Origin: Firmicutes bacterium CAG:822
GTDB taxonomy: Bacteria; Bacillota_I; Bacilli_A; RF39; UBA660
NCBI GenBank assembly: GCA_000432855.1
Contig: HF990865.1
Span: forward strand, 1 to 61,561
Reading direction: 5' to 3'
DNA: 61,561 bases
The notes under the pieces were generated by a model, which saw nothing but the letters and a program-made list of their open reading frames with translations, had not been told where the DNA came from and did not search any database. Positions 16,352 to 24,621 of this stretch are shown one piece after another; the first letter of the stretch is position 1, and each line of letters starts with the position of its first letter. The translations under genes and the position numbers were made by a program.

Positions 16352-17497
16352 TTAATAAGCTTCATTAAATAAGCCTATTATATCCTCTTTAGTAACCTCT
16401 CTTGGATTACCACCTGTACATGGATCTTTAAATGCTTTCTCAGCCATAACTTCAAAATCCTCTTTTTTAACACCAAGTTCACTTAAGTGTTGTGGAACTC
16501 CAAGTTTAGTCTCTAACTCTCTAACAGCATTTACTACTAAGTCAACACATTCTTCATCACTTTTACCATTAGTATCTAAATCAAATGCTTTAGCCATAGC
16601 TCTATATCTATCTTTAGAGGCTTCACCATTCCATTTTAAAACATAAGGTAAAAATAATGAACATGCAATACCATGTGCGACATCGTAAGTAGCTCCTAAT
16701 TGATGCGCCATTGAATGAACTATTCCAAGTCCAACATTAGAAAAGCCCATACCGGCAATATATTGACTTATACCCATATTAATCATCGCATCTTTGTCTT
16801 TACTAACAGCTTTCTCTAGGTTATGATAAGTCATTTCCATACTCTTTAAATGGAACATATCTGTCATCTCCCAGTGAGCTTTAGTGATATAACCTTCCAT
16901 TGCATGAGTTAAAGCATCAAGTCCAGTTGCCGCAGCTGTCATCTTAGGCATTCCTGCCATAAGTTCCATATCAATAATTGATAAAACTGGAATATCATGC
17001 GGATCAACACAAACCCTCTTAACTACATTTTCCTCATCAGTAATAACATAGTTAATTGTTACCTCTGCTGCTGTCCCAGCTGTTGTAGGTAAAGCAATAA
17101 TAGGTAAACAAGGATTTTTAGTATCAGCCGTACCCTCTAATGAATTGATGTCATAGAATTCAGGATTTTTAATTACAATACCAATACATTTAGCCGTATC
17201 GATAACTGAACCTCCACCGACTGCTACAATAACATCGGCATTCTCCTTTTGACAAAAGTCAATTCCATTTTGGCAATTAGTAATAGTTGGATTAGGTTTA
17301 ACGTCATCAAATATTGCATATGGGACATTACCCTCTAATTCTTTAATTACCATATTAGCTACTCCACAATCCATTAAAGTCTTGTCAGTAACCAATAAAA
17401 CCTTTTTGAAATGTCTCTTCTTAATTTCTGGAACTAATTCTTCTCTAGCTCCCCATCCAAAATAAGAAGTTTCATTCAAAATAATTCTGTTTGCCAT
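16352..17497 (-). CDS. Iron-containing alcohol dehydrogenase
   Basis: A 381-residue group III alcohol dehydrogenase. The NAD(P) motif GGGSVIDTAK is near residue 92, and GLDALTHAMEGYI and HSMAHQLGATYDVAHGIACS carry the metal-ligand Asp/His residues (about 190-275). It reduces an aldehyde or oxidises an alcohol; candidates include 1,3-propanediol, 4-hydroxybutyrate or ethanol. The start at 17497 (MANRII) follows GGAAGGTGATGTG. It is the first gene of the alcohol dehydrogenase-FIST-aldehyde dehydrogenase operon. An extended -10, TGGTATAAT, lies at about 17524-17532 on the minus strand. Confidence 0.92.
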   Translation of the reverse strand: MANRIILNETSYFGWGAREELVPEIKKRHFKKVLLVTDKTLMDCGVANMVIKELEGNVPYAIFDDVKPNPTITNCQNGIDFCQKENADVIVAVGGGSVIDTAKCIGIVIKNPEFYDINSLEGTADTKNPCLPIIALPTTAGTAAEVTINYVITDEENVVKRVCVDPHDIPVLSIIDMELMAGMPKMTAAATGLDALTHAMEGYITKAHWEMTDMFHLKSMEMTYHNLEKAVSKDKDAMINMGISQYIAGMGFSNVGLGIVHSMAHQLGATYDVAHGIACSLFLPYVLKWNGEASKDRYRAMAKAFDLDTNGKSDEECVDLVVNAVRELETKLGVPQHLSELGVKKEDFEVMAEKAFKDPCTGGNPREVTKEDIIGLFNEAY

Positions 17498-17700
17498 CAC
17501 ATCACCTTCCATTCTATAATTACATTATACCATTATTAAAAACAGCATTTCTATTTTTTCCACAGTTTTAATCAGAAAGAGTGCCAAAAAGTGTAAAAAA
17601 ATTTTTAATAAAACCTCTCAAAGAAAAATTTCATATGACAAATAGAAAGTAATGATCCATGTTCATGTGGGACAAGTAAGAAGTATAAACATTGATATGG

Positions 17701-17730
17701 AAAAAAATAGGCTCTAAACAAGCCTATTTT
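17701..17730 (-). terminator. Terminator after the ArsC-like gene
   Basis: AATAGGCT and AGCCTATT pair around TGTTTAG, with TTTTTTT following on the minus strand. It closes the pflB-pflA-arsC-like operon. Confidence 0.85.
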
Positions 17731-18062
17731 AAACTATCATAATTTTTAAACCCCGGAATAATTTTATCACCAACAATAAGGGGTCTTTTTATAAGCATAC
17801 CATCACTAGAAAGTAATTTAATCTTATCCTCAAAACTCATATTATCAAGTTTATCTTTTAAACCAAGTTCTCTATACTTCATACCAGAAGTATTAAAGAA
17901 CTTTTTAATATCAAGTCCACTCTCTTTTATCCAAATACTTAGTTCTTCTTCAGTTGGTGTCTCTAAAACAATATCTCTTAAAGTATATTCAATATTATTA
18001 TCATCAAGCCATTTTTTAGCTTTCTGACATGTTGAACACTTTGGATACCATATAAATAACAT
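17724..18062 (-). CDS. ArsC/Spx-family thioredoxin-fold protein
   Basis: A 112-residue protein with CSTCQKAKKWL at residues 9-19 (C-x-x-C at the ArsC/Spx active site), LRDIVLETPTEEEL, and IKRPLIV near residue 92, all standard for the family. It could be a YffB/ArsC-like reductase or an Spx-like regulator. The RNA-polymerase-binding features of Spx cannot be judged here. It starts directly after the pflA stop, so it belongs to the formate-lyase operon, perhaps for redox protection. GATACC at its start also lies in pflA. Confidence 0.8.
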   Translation of the reverse strand: MLFIWYPKCSTCQKAKKWLDDNNIEYTLRDIVLETPTEEELSIWIKESGLDIKKFFNTSGMKYRELGLKDKLDNMSFEDKIKLLSSDGMLIKRPLIVGDKIIPGFKNYDSLK

Positions 18063-18797
18063 TTAATTACTCTCCTTTAATTCATTATACTTATTTATAA
18101 ATTTTTCATATAATTCATCACATTTATCCTTATCCATCTCTTTAGTATCCTCTAAAGGATTAAGATAATTAAGTTCATCATACTTAGAAAAACCTAAATG
18201 ATGAAATGGTAAGAATTCAATTTTCTTAACATTTTTAATCTTTAAAATATACTTAGCTAAACTATTAATATATTCATCACTATCCATCATTCCAGGCACA
18301 ACAACCTGACGAATCCATACATCTTTACCACTCTTATTTAAATCACGAATAAATCTTTCACTCTCAAGCATATTATATCCAGTAAGTTTCTCATAACCAT
18401 TACCATCAGTATACTTAACGTCAAAAATAACTAAATCAACTAAGTCAAGTATCTCCTTATAATCACCAAGTCCCGCACCAGAAGTATCTAAAGCAATATT
18501 AATACCCTCTTCTTTTAATAACTTGCAGCACTCAGTCAAAAAATCTACTTGTAGTAAAGGTTCACCACCGGAGAAAGTTACTCCACCTTTTTTACCAAAA
18601 TAAGGTTTATTACGAATAATTCGCTGAACTAACTCCTCTGGGGTGTAATTATCCTTACCTCTAGTCCACATTTCTGGATTATGACAATACAAACATCTGA
18701 GCTTACATCCAGTCAAAAACACAACCGTTCTAATACCTGGACCATCAACTAAGCCCATTGTCTCAATTGAATCAACTGAACCACTACATTTTTTCAT
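18063..18797 (-). CDS. pflA: Pyruvate formate-lyase activating enzyme
   Basis: PflA is a radical SAM enzyme that creates the glycyl radical on PflB. The 244-residue protein has the 4Fe-4S motif C-x3-C-x2-C in GCKLRCLYCHNPEMW (about residues 30-43), GGVTFSGGEPLLQ, and the N-terminal substrate loop ETMGLVDGPGIRTVVFLTG. Its ATG lies within the last codons of pflB, so translation is coupled. Length is normal. Confidence 0.96.
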   Translation of the reverse strand: MKKCSGSVDSIETMGLVDGPGIRTVVFLTGCKLRCLYCHNPEMWTRGKDNYTPEELVQRIIRNKPYFGKKGGVTFSGGEPLLQVDFLTECCKLLKEEGINIALDTSGAGLGDYKEILDLVDLVIFDVKYTDGNGYEKLTGYNMLESERFIRDLNKSGKDVWIRQVVVPGMMDSDEYINSLAKYILKIKNVKKIEFLPFHHLGFSKYDELNYLNPLEDTKEMDKDKCDELYEKFINKYNELKESN

Positions 18798-21009
18798 GGA
18801 ATGTTCTCGCTATAACTTCTTCTTGTTGTTTTCTAGTAAGTCTATTAAATCTAACCGCATAACCAGATACTCTAATTGTAAGAAGTGGATATTTATCAGG
18901 ATCATTCATTGCTTCAATTAACATTTCTCTATTCAAAACATTAACATTTAAATGATGAGCCCCTTGAACAAAATAACCGTCAAGTAAAGAAACTAAATTC
19001 TCTACTCTCTCTTCTTCAGAGTGTCCTAAAGAAGATGGAACAATACTAAATGTATTAGAAATACCATCACGGCAGCAATTCGCATAATCTAGTTTAGCCA
19101 CTGAATTAAGTGATGCGATAGCTCCACTACTATCTCTTCCATGCATTGGATTAGCTCCAGGTGCGAAAGGTTCACCGGCTTTTCTGCCATCAGGTGTAGT
19201 ACCTGTCTTCTCACCATAAACTACATTAGAAGTAATAGTTAATACTGATAAAGTAGGATGTGCATTTCTATAACATTTATGTTTAGAAAGTTCCTTAAAC
19301 ATCTTATCTAATATTTCTTTTGCAATACTATCTACTCTATCATCATCATTACCATATTTAGGAAAATCACCATCTATCTCAAAATCTACCGCAATACCAT
19401 TTTCATTCCTAATCGGTTTTACTTTCGCATACTTAATAGCTGAAAGTGAATCAGTTGCGACAGAAAGACCAGCCACACCATATGCCATTAGTCTATTAAC
19501 ATCAGTATCGTGTAAAGCCATTTGTCCAGCTTCATAAGCATATTTATCATGCATGTAATGAATAATATTCATCGCATTAGAATAAATTTCTGCTACTTTC
19601 TCAATCATCTTAAAGTAAGCTTCTTTTACCTTATCATAATCAAGTACTTCATCTGTCATTTTTTCAAAACCTTCGACAGCGAGTTCTCCAGTTCTCTCAT
19701 CAACACCACCATTAATCGCATATAAAAGTGACTTAGCTAAATTACATCTAGCTCCAAAGAACTGCATATCCTTACCCTCACGCATAGCTGATACGCAGCA
19801 CGCAATCGCATAATCATCACCATAAATAGGTCTCATTACATCGTCATTTTCATATTGAATAGCATCTGTTTCAATACTCATTTTAGCGCAGTATCTCTTA
19901 AATGCCTCAGGTAATTTAGTAGACCATAAAACTGTCATATTAGGTTCTGGTGAAGTATCCAAATTAGTTAAAGTATTTAAAATTCTATAACTTGTTTTAG
20001 TAACCATGCTTTCTCCCTCATTGGTAATTCCACCAATTGAGCAAGTTACCCAAGTAGGATCTCCAGAGAATAACTCATCATAATCAGGAGTTCTTAAATG
20101 TCTAACAAGTCTAAGTTTAATAACAAATTGATCGATTAATTCTTGAACTTTTTCCTCTGTTATTAACCCTGCTTTTAAATCTCTTTCGAAATAGATATCA
20201 AAAAACGCATCAACACGGCCCAAACTCATAGCCGCACCATTATTTTCTTTAACAGAAGCTAAATATCCAAAATAAGTCCATTGAACTGCCTCTTTAGAAT
20301 TAGTTGCTGGTTTAGAAATATCATAACCATATCTTGCAGCCATTTTCTTAATTTCATCTAAAGCTCTATATTGCATAGAAACTTCTTCTCTAAGTCTGAT
20401 TAAATCATCAGTCATCGGACCGGTTAAATTATTCCAATCCTTTTTCTTCTCAGCCATCAAATAATCGATACCATATAAAGCTACTCTTCTATAATCGCCT
20501 ATAATTCTTCCTCTACCATAAGCATCAGGAAGTCCAGTTAATAATCCATTATGTCTAGCTTTTCTAATATCTTCAGTATAAGCATCAAATACTCCTTGAT
20601 TGTGAGTTTTTCTATATTCATTAAAATATTTATCAACCTCAGGATTTAATTTATAACCATATGCATCCAATTCTTGATAAACCATTCTAATACCACCATA
20701 AGGATTTACCATTCTCTTAAGTGGTGCATTTGTTTGAAGACCAACAATTACATCATCATCTTCATTTATATATCCAGGTTCAAAAGCATTAATTCCACTC
20801 ATATGATCTACATCAATGTCTAAAACATGCTTTTTTAACTCTTCTTTTAGTAAATCAGAACATTTTCCCCAAACACTATCAGTTTTTTTAGTAGTGCCTT
20901 TTAAAAATTCTTCATCACCATCGTATTTTGTATAATTAGATTTAATGAAATCACTAACATTAATTTCATTCATCCATTTTCCTTCTTTAAAATCTTTCCA
21001 TGCTTCCAT
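18784..21009 (-). CDS. pflB: Formate C-acetyltransferase (pyruvate formate-lyase)
   Basis: PFL converts pyruvate and CoA to acetyl-CoA and formate in anaerobic sugar fermentation. The 741-residue protein has the active-site cysteine pair in ACCVSAMREGKD (about residue 405) and the glycyl-radical motif RVSGYAVRF with Gly716. The start EAWKDFKEGKW is typical of PFL. It is the first gene of the pflB-pflA-arsC-like operon and has a strong promoter. Oxygen sensitivity of the radical points to an anaerobic life. Confidence 0.98.
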   Translation of the reverse strand: MEAWKDFKEGKWMNEINVSDFIKSNYTKYDGDEEFLKGTTKKTDSVWGKCSDLLKEELKKHVLDIDVDHMSGINAFEPGYINEDDDVIVGLQTNAPLKRMVNPYGGIRMVYQELDAYGYKLNPEVDKYFNEYRKTHNQGVFDAYTEDIRKARHNGLLTGLPDAYGRGRIIGDYRRVALYGIDYLMAEKKKDWNNLTGPMTDDLIRLREEVSMQYRALDEIKKMAARYGYDISKPATNSKEAVQWTYFGYLASVKENNGAAMSLGRVDAFFDIYFERDLKAGLITEEKVQELIDQFVIKLRLVRHLRTPDYDELFSGDPTWVTCSIGGITNEGESMVTKTSYRILNTLTNLDTSPEPNMTVLWSTKLPEAFKRYCAKMSIETDAIQYENDDVMRPIYGDDYAIACCVSAMREGKDMQFFGARCNLAKSLLYAINGGVDERTGELAVEGFEKMTDEVLDYDKVKEAYFKMIEKVAEIYSNAMNIIHYMHDKYAYEAGQMALHDTDVNRLMAYGVAGLSVATDSLSAIKYAKVKPIRNENGIAVDFEIDGDFPKYGNDDDRVDSIAKEILDKMFKELSKHKCYRNAHPTLSVLTITSNVVYGEKTGTTPDGRKAGEPFAPGANPMHGRDSSGAIASLNSVAKLDYANCCRDGISNTFSIVPSSLGHSEEERVENLVSLLDGYFVQGAHHLNVNVLNREMLIEAMNDPDKYPLLTIRVSGYAVRFNRLTRKQQEEVIARTFHEKM

Positions 21010-21034
21010 AACATCATCCTACTTTCCACACAAG

Positions 21035-21063
21035 ATTATAATATTTCAAAAAACCAGAGTCAA
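21035..21063 (-). promoter_or_regulatory. pflB promoter
   Basis: Minus-strand -35 TTGACT (21058-21063) and -10 TATAAT (21035-21040) are separated by 17 bases, about 26 bases before the pflB start. No clear Rex or FNR site is visible. Confidence 0.85.
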
Positions 21064-21084
21064 TAAAAAACATATGTTTCACAC

Positions 21085-21119
21085 AAAAAAATTACAAGTT
21101 TGTGTAAACTCATAATTTA
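21085..21119 (-). terminator. Terminator after the ORF6N remnant
   Basis: AAATTATGAGTTT and AAACTTGTAATTT pair around ACAC, with TTTTTTTG following on the minus strand. Confidence 0.75.
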
Positions 21120-21120
21120 T

Positions 21121-21600
21121 TTATAAACTACTTACCTCCTCATCACCAATTAAAGTAATAGAAAATGTTTTATAACCTATTCTATTTATACTTGAACCGC
21201 AATGATAAACAGCCTTACTATGTAATAGTTTGACTTGAGAGTTATGATCTAGCACCATATTATTGATATATTTTTGCTCAAGTAAATTAGAAGAAATATA
21301 TTTTCTCATAGCTACAAATACATCTATAATAACAATACTTACTTTTGTAGCTACATCAGTTTTTAATATAGCTGCAAGCATAACCACACCTTGCTCTGTA
21401 AATACCGTATGCCCTTTTCTGGAACCACCCTTTGAAGTCGCAATTTGCGACTTCAAAAATTATACTCACTTTCCGTAATTATAAAGCAAAATCTTTCTGG
21501 AAATTTTGCTTTATTTCTATTAACCGCTTCATTTATTCTTCTCGTTTCAGTAGATAAAGCCTAGCCAAATCTCTTATAGCTACCAAATGAACATTTATAT
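21121..21600 (-). pseudogene. ORF6N-domain gene remnant 1
   Basis: The open part (111 residues, ending 21121) reads GGSRKGHTVFTEQGVVMLAAIL, the ORF6N core. It jumps to VYHCGSSINRIGYKTFSITLIGDEEV, the far C-terminus of these proteins, so a middle section of perhaps 150 residues looks deleted. Upstream on the minus strand other frames give RDLARLY, TRRINEAVNRNKAKF and PERFCFIITE, the N-terminal half, broken by stops and frameshifts. ORF6N proteins are DNA-binding and phage- or island-associated. The segment KSQIATSK is encoded by a perfect palindrome (listed separately). Confidence 0.75.
21431..21457. repeat. Perfect palindrome inside ORF6N remnant 1
   Basis: TTTGAAGTCGCAA, a central T, then TTGCGACTTCAAA: 13-base arms with no mismatch. 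It encodes the residues around KSQIATS. A different but equally perfect palindrome lies at the matching place in ORF6N remnant 2. Confidence 0.9.
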
Positions 21601-21836
21601 CATCTATGTATTTATCAAATCATTTTTTACACTATATTAGTGTAACTTATCAAATAAATTCCATTAAATATTTTATGTTTACCTGATTTACAATTATAAC
21701 TATATTAGGAAGCAAATACGCAGGAATCTTTTCATTATAATATTTATAACTTAATAATTCAACTACTATTTCTTAGAGATTCATATAATATTCTAATATT
21801 GTAACAATCACAAAAGACATAAACAATATTCAAAAA
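21601..21836. other. A/T-rich intergenic stretch
   Basis: No open frame or RNA gene is recognised. A short hairpin TTACAC/GTGTAA is present near 21627-21645. The stretch lies between ORF6N remnant 1 and the Abi_2 locus and is probably decayed island DNA. Confidence 0.4.
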
Positions 21837-21860
21837 GTCTCTACACATTTGTATAGAGAC
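21837..21860 (-). terminator. Terminator after the downstream structured repeat
   Basis: GTCTCTA and TAGAGAC form a 7-bp stem (with a further A-T pair possible) followed by TTTTTG on the minus strand. It begins 4 bases after the downstream 36-nt repeat, so that repeat would form the end of a transcript. Confidence 0.75.
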
Positions 21861-21864
21861 CTGA

Positions 21865-21900
21865 CGACTTAGAGCTTCGAAAGTTTTCTAAGTACCAATC
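21865..21900 (-). ncRNA. 36-nt structured repeat, downstream copy
   Basis: Read on the minus strand it starts GATTGGTACTTAGAAAAC and ends GAAGCTCTAAGTCG. It matches the upstream copy (22819-22854) at 33 of 36 positions. The outer stem CTTAGA/TCTAAG here replaces CTTAGG/CCTAAG there, a compensated change that supports a folded RNA. An intrinsic terminator follows at once. See findings. Confidence 0.65.
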
Positions 21901-21928
21901 ATTAATATTCTATCCAATATAATTAATT

Positions 21929-22795
21929 TTATTCATTAAAAAATCCCATTAAATATAAAATTAAATTAATATCAACAGATTTAATATTATTTTTTAACTT
22001 TTCGATTTCTAAATTAACCAATCTTTCGAACTCATCACTTTTATCTTTATCTAATAAACGTTGAATAGATTTCATAATCATATAAATATTAGTAATTATC
22101 CTTGTTATAATAATTACTATCTATAATTTTAAAAGTAATTAAAAACTTACTATGAAAGGAAAACATTCTATCGTTATGAGCACATATATTCCTAATCATG
22201 GTAATATTTTTCATTACTTGTTTTAAAAAATTATCAGGCACTTTAAACTCTTTACTAATAGTTTGCCTATCTGTTTGTTTCAGCATGCTATATAAACGAC
22301 TTAATTCTCCCCATGTTAAAATTTTAATTAAAACAAAAGGTGGTACAAAACCATATTCATTAATATAATGAGTAATAGCTTCGTGTTTGCCATTTTGTTT
22401 GCTTATTTCTTCATTTATTTTATCAATATTGTCTTGTATTATTTTAGGGTTAATATTAGTATCAAAATTACTTACTAATAAATAATTATTAATACCATAT
22501 TTTGATGATAAAAGTTCAGCCAGTAAAGATTTTATAACCGTTTCTATTTCTAAAATATAAGTTAAAAAATAGAACGAATATTTTTATCAAATTCATATAA
22601 TGAATATATTTCTTCAAAAGTTACATTTTTCTTATAATTATTATCCAAAGTTTTAAACACATCTTTGTATGTATTCACAATAGAATAATAAGAATACTTT
22701 TTAATTTTGTCTAAAGCATAATCTTTATTAGTAACAATAACTCCTCTAGAAATTATATAATCTAATAATTCTTCAGAGCTTTTATATTGTTTCAA
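21929..22795 (-). pseudogene. Abi_2 (AbiD/AbiF-like) HEPN gene, frameshifted
   Basis: Joining frames gives about 285 residues of an Abi_2 abortive-infection protein. The N-terminal part is MKQYKSSEELLDYIISRGV through YSLYEFDKNIRSIF. A one-base shift in a run of six T at about 22563-22568 then leads to TYILEIETVIKSLLAELLSS. Next comes the HEPN catalytic motif R-x4-H in RNICAHNDRMF, a second shift near 22095-22110, and the end KLKNNIKSVDINLILYLMGFF. HEPN Abi proteins cut RNA to stop phage growth. The start is a TTG at 22795 behind AAGGATGTGATTTA. The gene lies between two copies of a structured repeat. Confidence 0.8.
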
Positions 22796-22818
22796 TAAAT
22801 CACATCCTTAAAATAAAA

Positions 22819-22854
22819 CGACTTAGGGCTTCAAAAGTTTCCTAAGTACCAATC
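22819..22854 (-). ncRNA. 36-nt structured repeat, upstream copy
   Basis: Minus strand: begins GATTGGTACTTAGGAAAC and ends GAAGCCCTAAGTCG. A stem CTTAGG/CCTAAG encloses a smaller CTT/AAG hairpin. Its first base lies about 7 bases after a consensus -10, so transcription should start at the repeat itself and run into the Abi_2 gene. Confidence 0.7.
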
Positions 22855-22860
22855 GCTTAC

Positions 22861-22889
22861 AATATATCATTTTTTCAAAGCCCTGTCAA
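22861..22889 (-). promoter_or_regulatory. Promoter of the structured repeat/Abi_2 transcript
   Basis: Minus-strand -35 TTGACA (22884-22889) and -10 TATATT (22861-22866) are 17 bases apart. The predicted start falls at the first bases of the 36-nt repeat. Confidence 0.8.
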
Positions 22890-22956
22890 CTAGTATTCCC
22901 AAGTTCTCAATTAAATTTTCTATTTTTACTTCATCTTTAACTATAGTATTATTCAT
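22867..22956 (-). CDS. Possible 29-residue peptide
   Basis: An open frame MNNTIVKDEVKIENLIENLG then ILVDRALKK follows ATAGGGGGTGAT, a strong ribosome site. Its end overlaps the -35 of the repeat promoter. It could be a leftover N-terminus of a larger gene or a real small protein; I recognise no family. Confidence 0.35.
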   Translation of the reverse strand: MNNTIVKDEVKIENLIENLGILVDRALKK

Positions 22957-23033
22957 ATCACCCCCTATATATAACATACGACATTTTTAACAAACTTCCT
23001 TTTTCACACAAAAAATAACCGGGAAAAATCTGA

Positions 23034-23304
23034 TTATTTAAAATAAACATCAATTACAAGCTCTACCACACCTTGTTCCGTAAAAACTCTTGTGATATAT
23101 CTACATCCGCCATGAGAACTTACACTTGAGGTCGAAAATTTCGACCTCAAGTTCATCATTTCAAAACTAGTCAAAAGAAAACTAAATCTTTCAAGAAATT
23201 TATCAGGATTGTTTTTTACAGCTTCATTAATTCTTTTTGTTTCAACATGATGAAGTCTAGCTAAATCACTATCTAACATCACTTGTTTTTCTCATCATAA
23301 TTAC
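23034..23304 (-). pseudogene. ORF6N-domain gene remnant 2
   Basis: An 82-residue frame reads VMLDSDLARLHHVETKRINE, then KFLERFSFLLTS, NLRSKFSTSS and RVFTEQGVVEL, which is the ORF6N domain in the usual order. The expected lead (…GKQV before MLDSD) is present only as EKQV after a stop codon, and the C-terminal half is missing after TEQGVV. It is a truncated gene. The segment LRSKFSTSS is encoded by a perfect palindrome (listed separately). Confidence 0.75.
23124..23152. repeat. Perfect palindrome inside ORF6N remnant 2
   Basis: ACTTGAGGTCGAAA, a central A, then TTTCGACCTCAAGT: 14-base arms with no mismatch, encoding LRSKFSTS. It differs from the palindrome in remnant 1 at paired positions, so symmetry is kept while sequence changes. 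Confidence 0.9.
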
Positions 23305-23362
23305 CTCTTGACTTATTTTGATTGATTATATACCACATCATTAATTTTATCAAAATTAAAAC

Positions 23363-23396
23363 AAAAAAATTACAAGTATATAACTCGTAATTTTTA
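23363..23396 (-). terminator. Terminator of the heat-shock operon
   Basis: AAATTACGAG and CTTGTAATTT pair around TTATATA, with TTTTTTTG following on the minus strand, 82 bases after the dnaJ stop. Confidence 0.75.
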
Positions 23397-23477
23397 AACC
23401 AACTCATATTCAATTATCTCTCTAGGATTTTTATTATACTCTTCTTCATTTACAAAATATTTTTCAAACTCAGCCAC
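23394..23477 (-). CDS. Possible short ORF directly after dnaJ
   Basis: In frame with dnaJ and directly after its TAA lies GTG and 26 further codons (VAEFEKYFVNEEEYNKNPRE, then IIEYELV), ending at the operon terminator. There is no separate ribosome site. It may be a lost C-terminal extension of DnaJ or chance; the charged composition looks protein-like. Confidence 0.25.
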   Translation of the reverse strand: MAEFEKYFVNEEEYNKNPREIIEYELV

Positions 23478-24617
23478 TTATAAATATTTCTTAATTCTAT
23501 CAAATTCCTTAGATTCTCCCAATTTAGTTTTAGCTAAACTTTCAAATAATTTCTTTTGATCACGTGATAACTTCTTAGGTGTAATTACATTTAAAATAAT
23601 AAACATATCACCCTTACGGCCACTATTCACATCAGAAATACCTTTACCTTTAATTCTAAGTTTATCATTACTCTCAGAGCCGGCAGGAATATTAACCTTA
23701 ACCGTTCCATATAAAGTTGGTACCTCTATCTTCGCACCAAGTACTGCGTCAGTAATCGTAACTGGCATATCTAAATAAATATCATTGTCATCACGTTCAA
23801 ATATTGGATGTTTTCTAACATAAAACTCTAAATAAATATCTCCATTAGGTCCACCATTAACTCCAGCTTCACCTTTACCAGAAATTCTAAGTTGATTTCC
23901 AGTGTCTACACCAGCTGGAATAGTAACCTCGATATCTTTATTCTTTTTAACTCTTCCAGTTCCACGGCAAGTCTTACAAGTATCGTCAAAGACTGTACCT
24001 CTTCCACCACATTTATCACAAGTAGTCTTAGTCATAAATGCGCCAAAAAGAGTTTGTTGTTGAGCAGTTACAGTTCCAGAACCATGACACTTATCACAAG
24101 TCTTAGAACCATGACCACCCTTACCATCACAATCTTCACACTTCTCATTTAAAGTTAAATTAATAGTCTTCTTACATCCAAAAGCCGCTTCTTCAAAATC
24201 CAAATCTATTTGAATAACTCTATCAGGTCCTTTTTGACGGCGGTTAGATCTACCACTACCTCTTCCACCAAAACTTCCAAAACCTGATGAAAAACCACCA
24301 CCAAACATACCATCAAAAATATCATCTAAATTGATATCACCAAAATCAAATCCTGAGAAACCACCATATCCAGCTCCTCCAGCGCCAGCGCCTCCACTAA
24401 ATGCCGCATGACCAAATTGATCATATTGCTTACGCTTACTTGCATCAGACAAAACAGCATAAGCCTCCTGAGCTTCCTTAAACTTCTCAGCCGCATCTGG
24501 TTCCTTAGAAACATCCGGATGATATTTCTTAGCTAACTTTCTAAAAGCACTCTTAATCTCTGCTTCACTTGCGTCTTTAGAAACACCCAAAACCTCGTAA
24601 TAATCTCTTTTATTCAT
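23478..24617 (-). CDS. dnaJ: Chaperone DnaJ
   Basis: The Hsp40 co-chaperone stimulates DnaK ATPase and hands it clients. The 379-residue protein has the J domain with HPD (KKYHPDVSKEP, about residue 33), a long Gly/Phe-rich linker (about 75-130, e.g. GGFSGFDFGDINLDDIFDGM) and four C-x-x-C-x-G-x-G zinc repeats (CEDCDGKGGHG, CDKCHGSGT, CDKCGGRGT, CKTCRGTGR). The two beta-barrel C-terminal domains follow. It is the last clear gene of hrcA-grpE-dnaK-pepF-dnaJ. Confidence 0.98.
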   Translation of the reverse strand: MNKRDYYEVLGVSKDASEAEIKSAFRKLAKKYHPDVSKEPDAAEKFKEAQEAYAVLSDASKRKQYDQFGHAAFSGGAGAGGAGYGGFSGFDFGDINLDDIFDGMFGGGFSSGFGSFGGRGSGRSNRRQKGPDRVIQIDLDFEEAAFGCKKTINLTLNEKCEDCDGKGGHGSKTCDKCHGSGTVTAQQQTLFGAFMTKTTCDKCGGRGTVFDDTCKTCRGTGRVKKNKDIEVTIPAGVDTGNQLRISGKGEAGVNGGPNGDIYLEFYVRKHPIFERDDNDIYLDMPVTITDAVLGAKIEVPTLYGTVKVNIPAGSESNDKLRIKGKGISDVNSGRKGDMFIILNVITPKKLSRDQKKLFESLAKTKLGESKEFDRIKKYL

Positions 24618-24621
24618 CTAA

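Noticed and set aside
21865..22854. A CRISPR array made of the two 36-nt repeats
   Set aside because: Only two copies, about 950 bases apart with a gene between, no spacers and no cas genes. A structured-RNA locus fits better.
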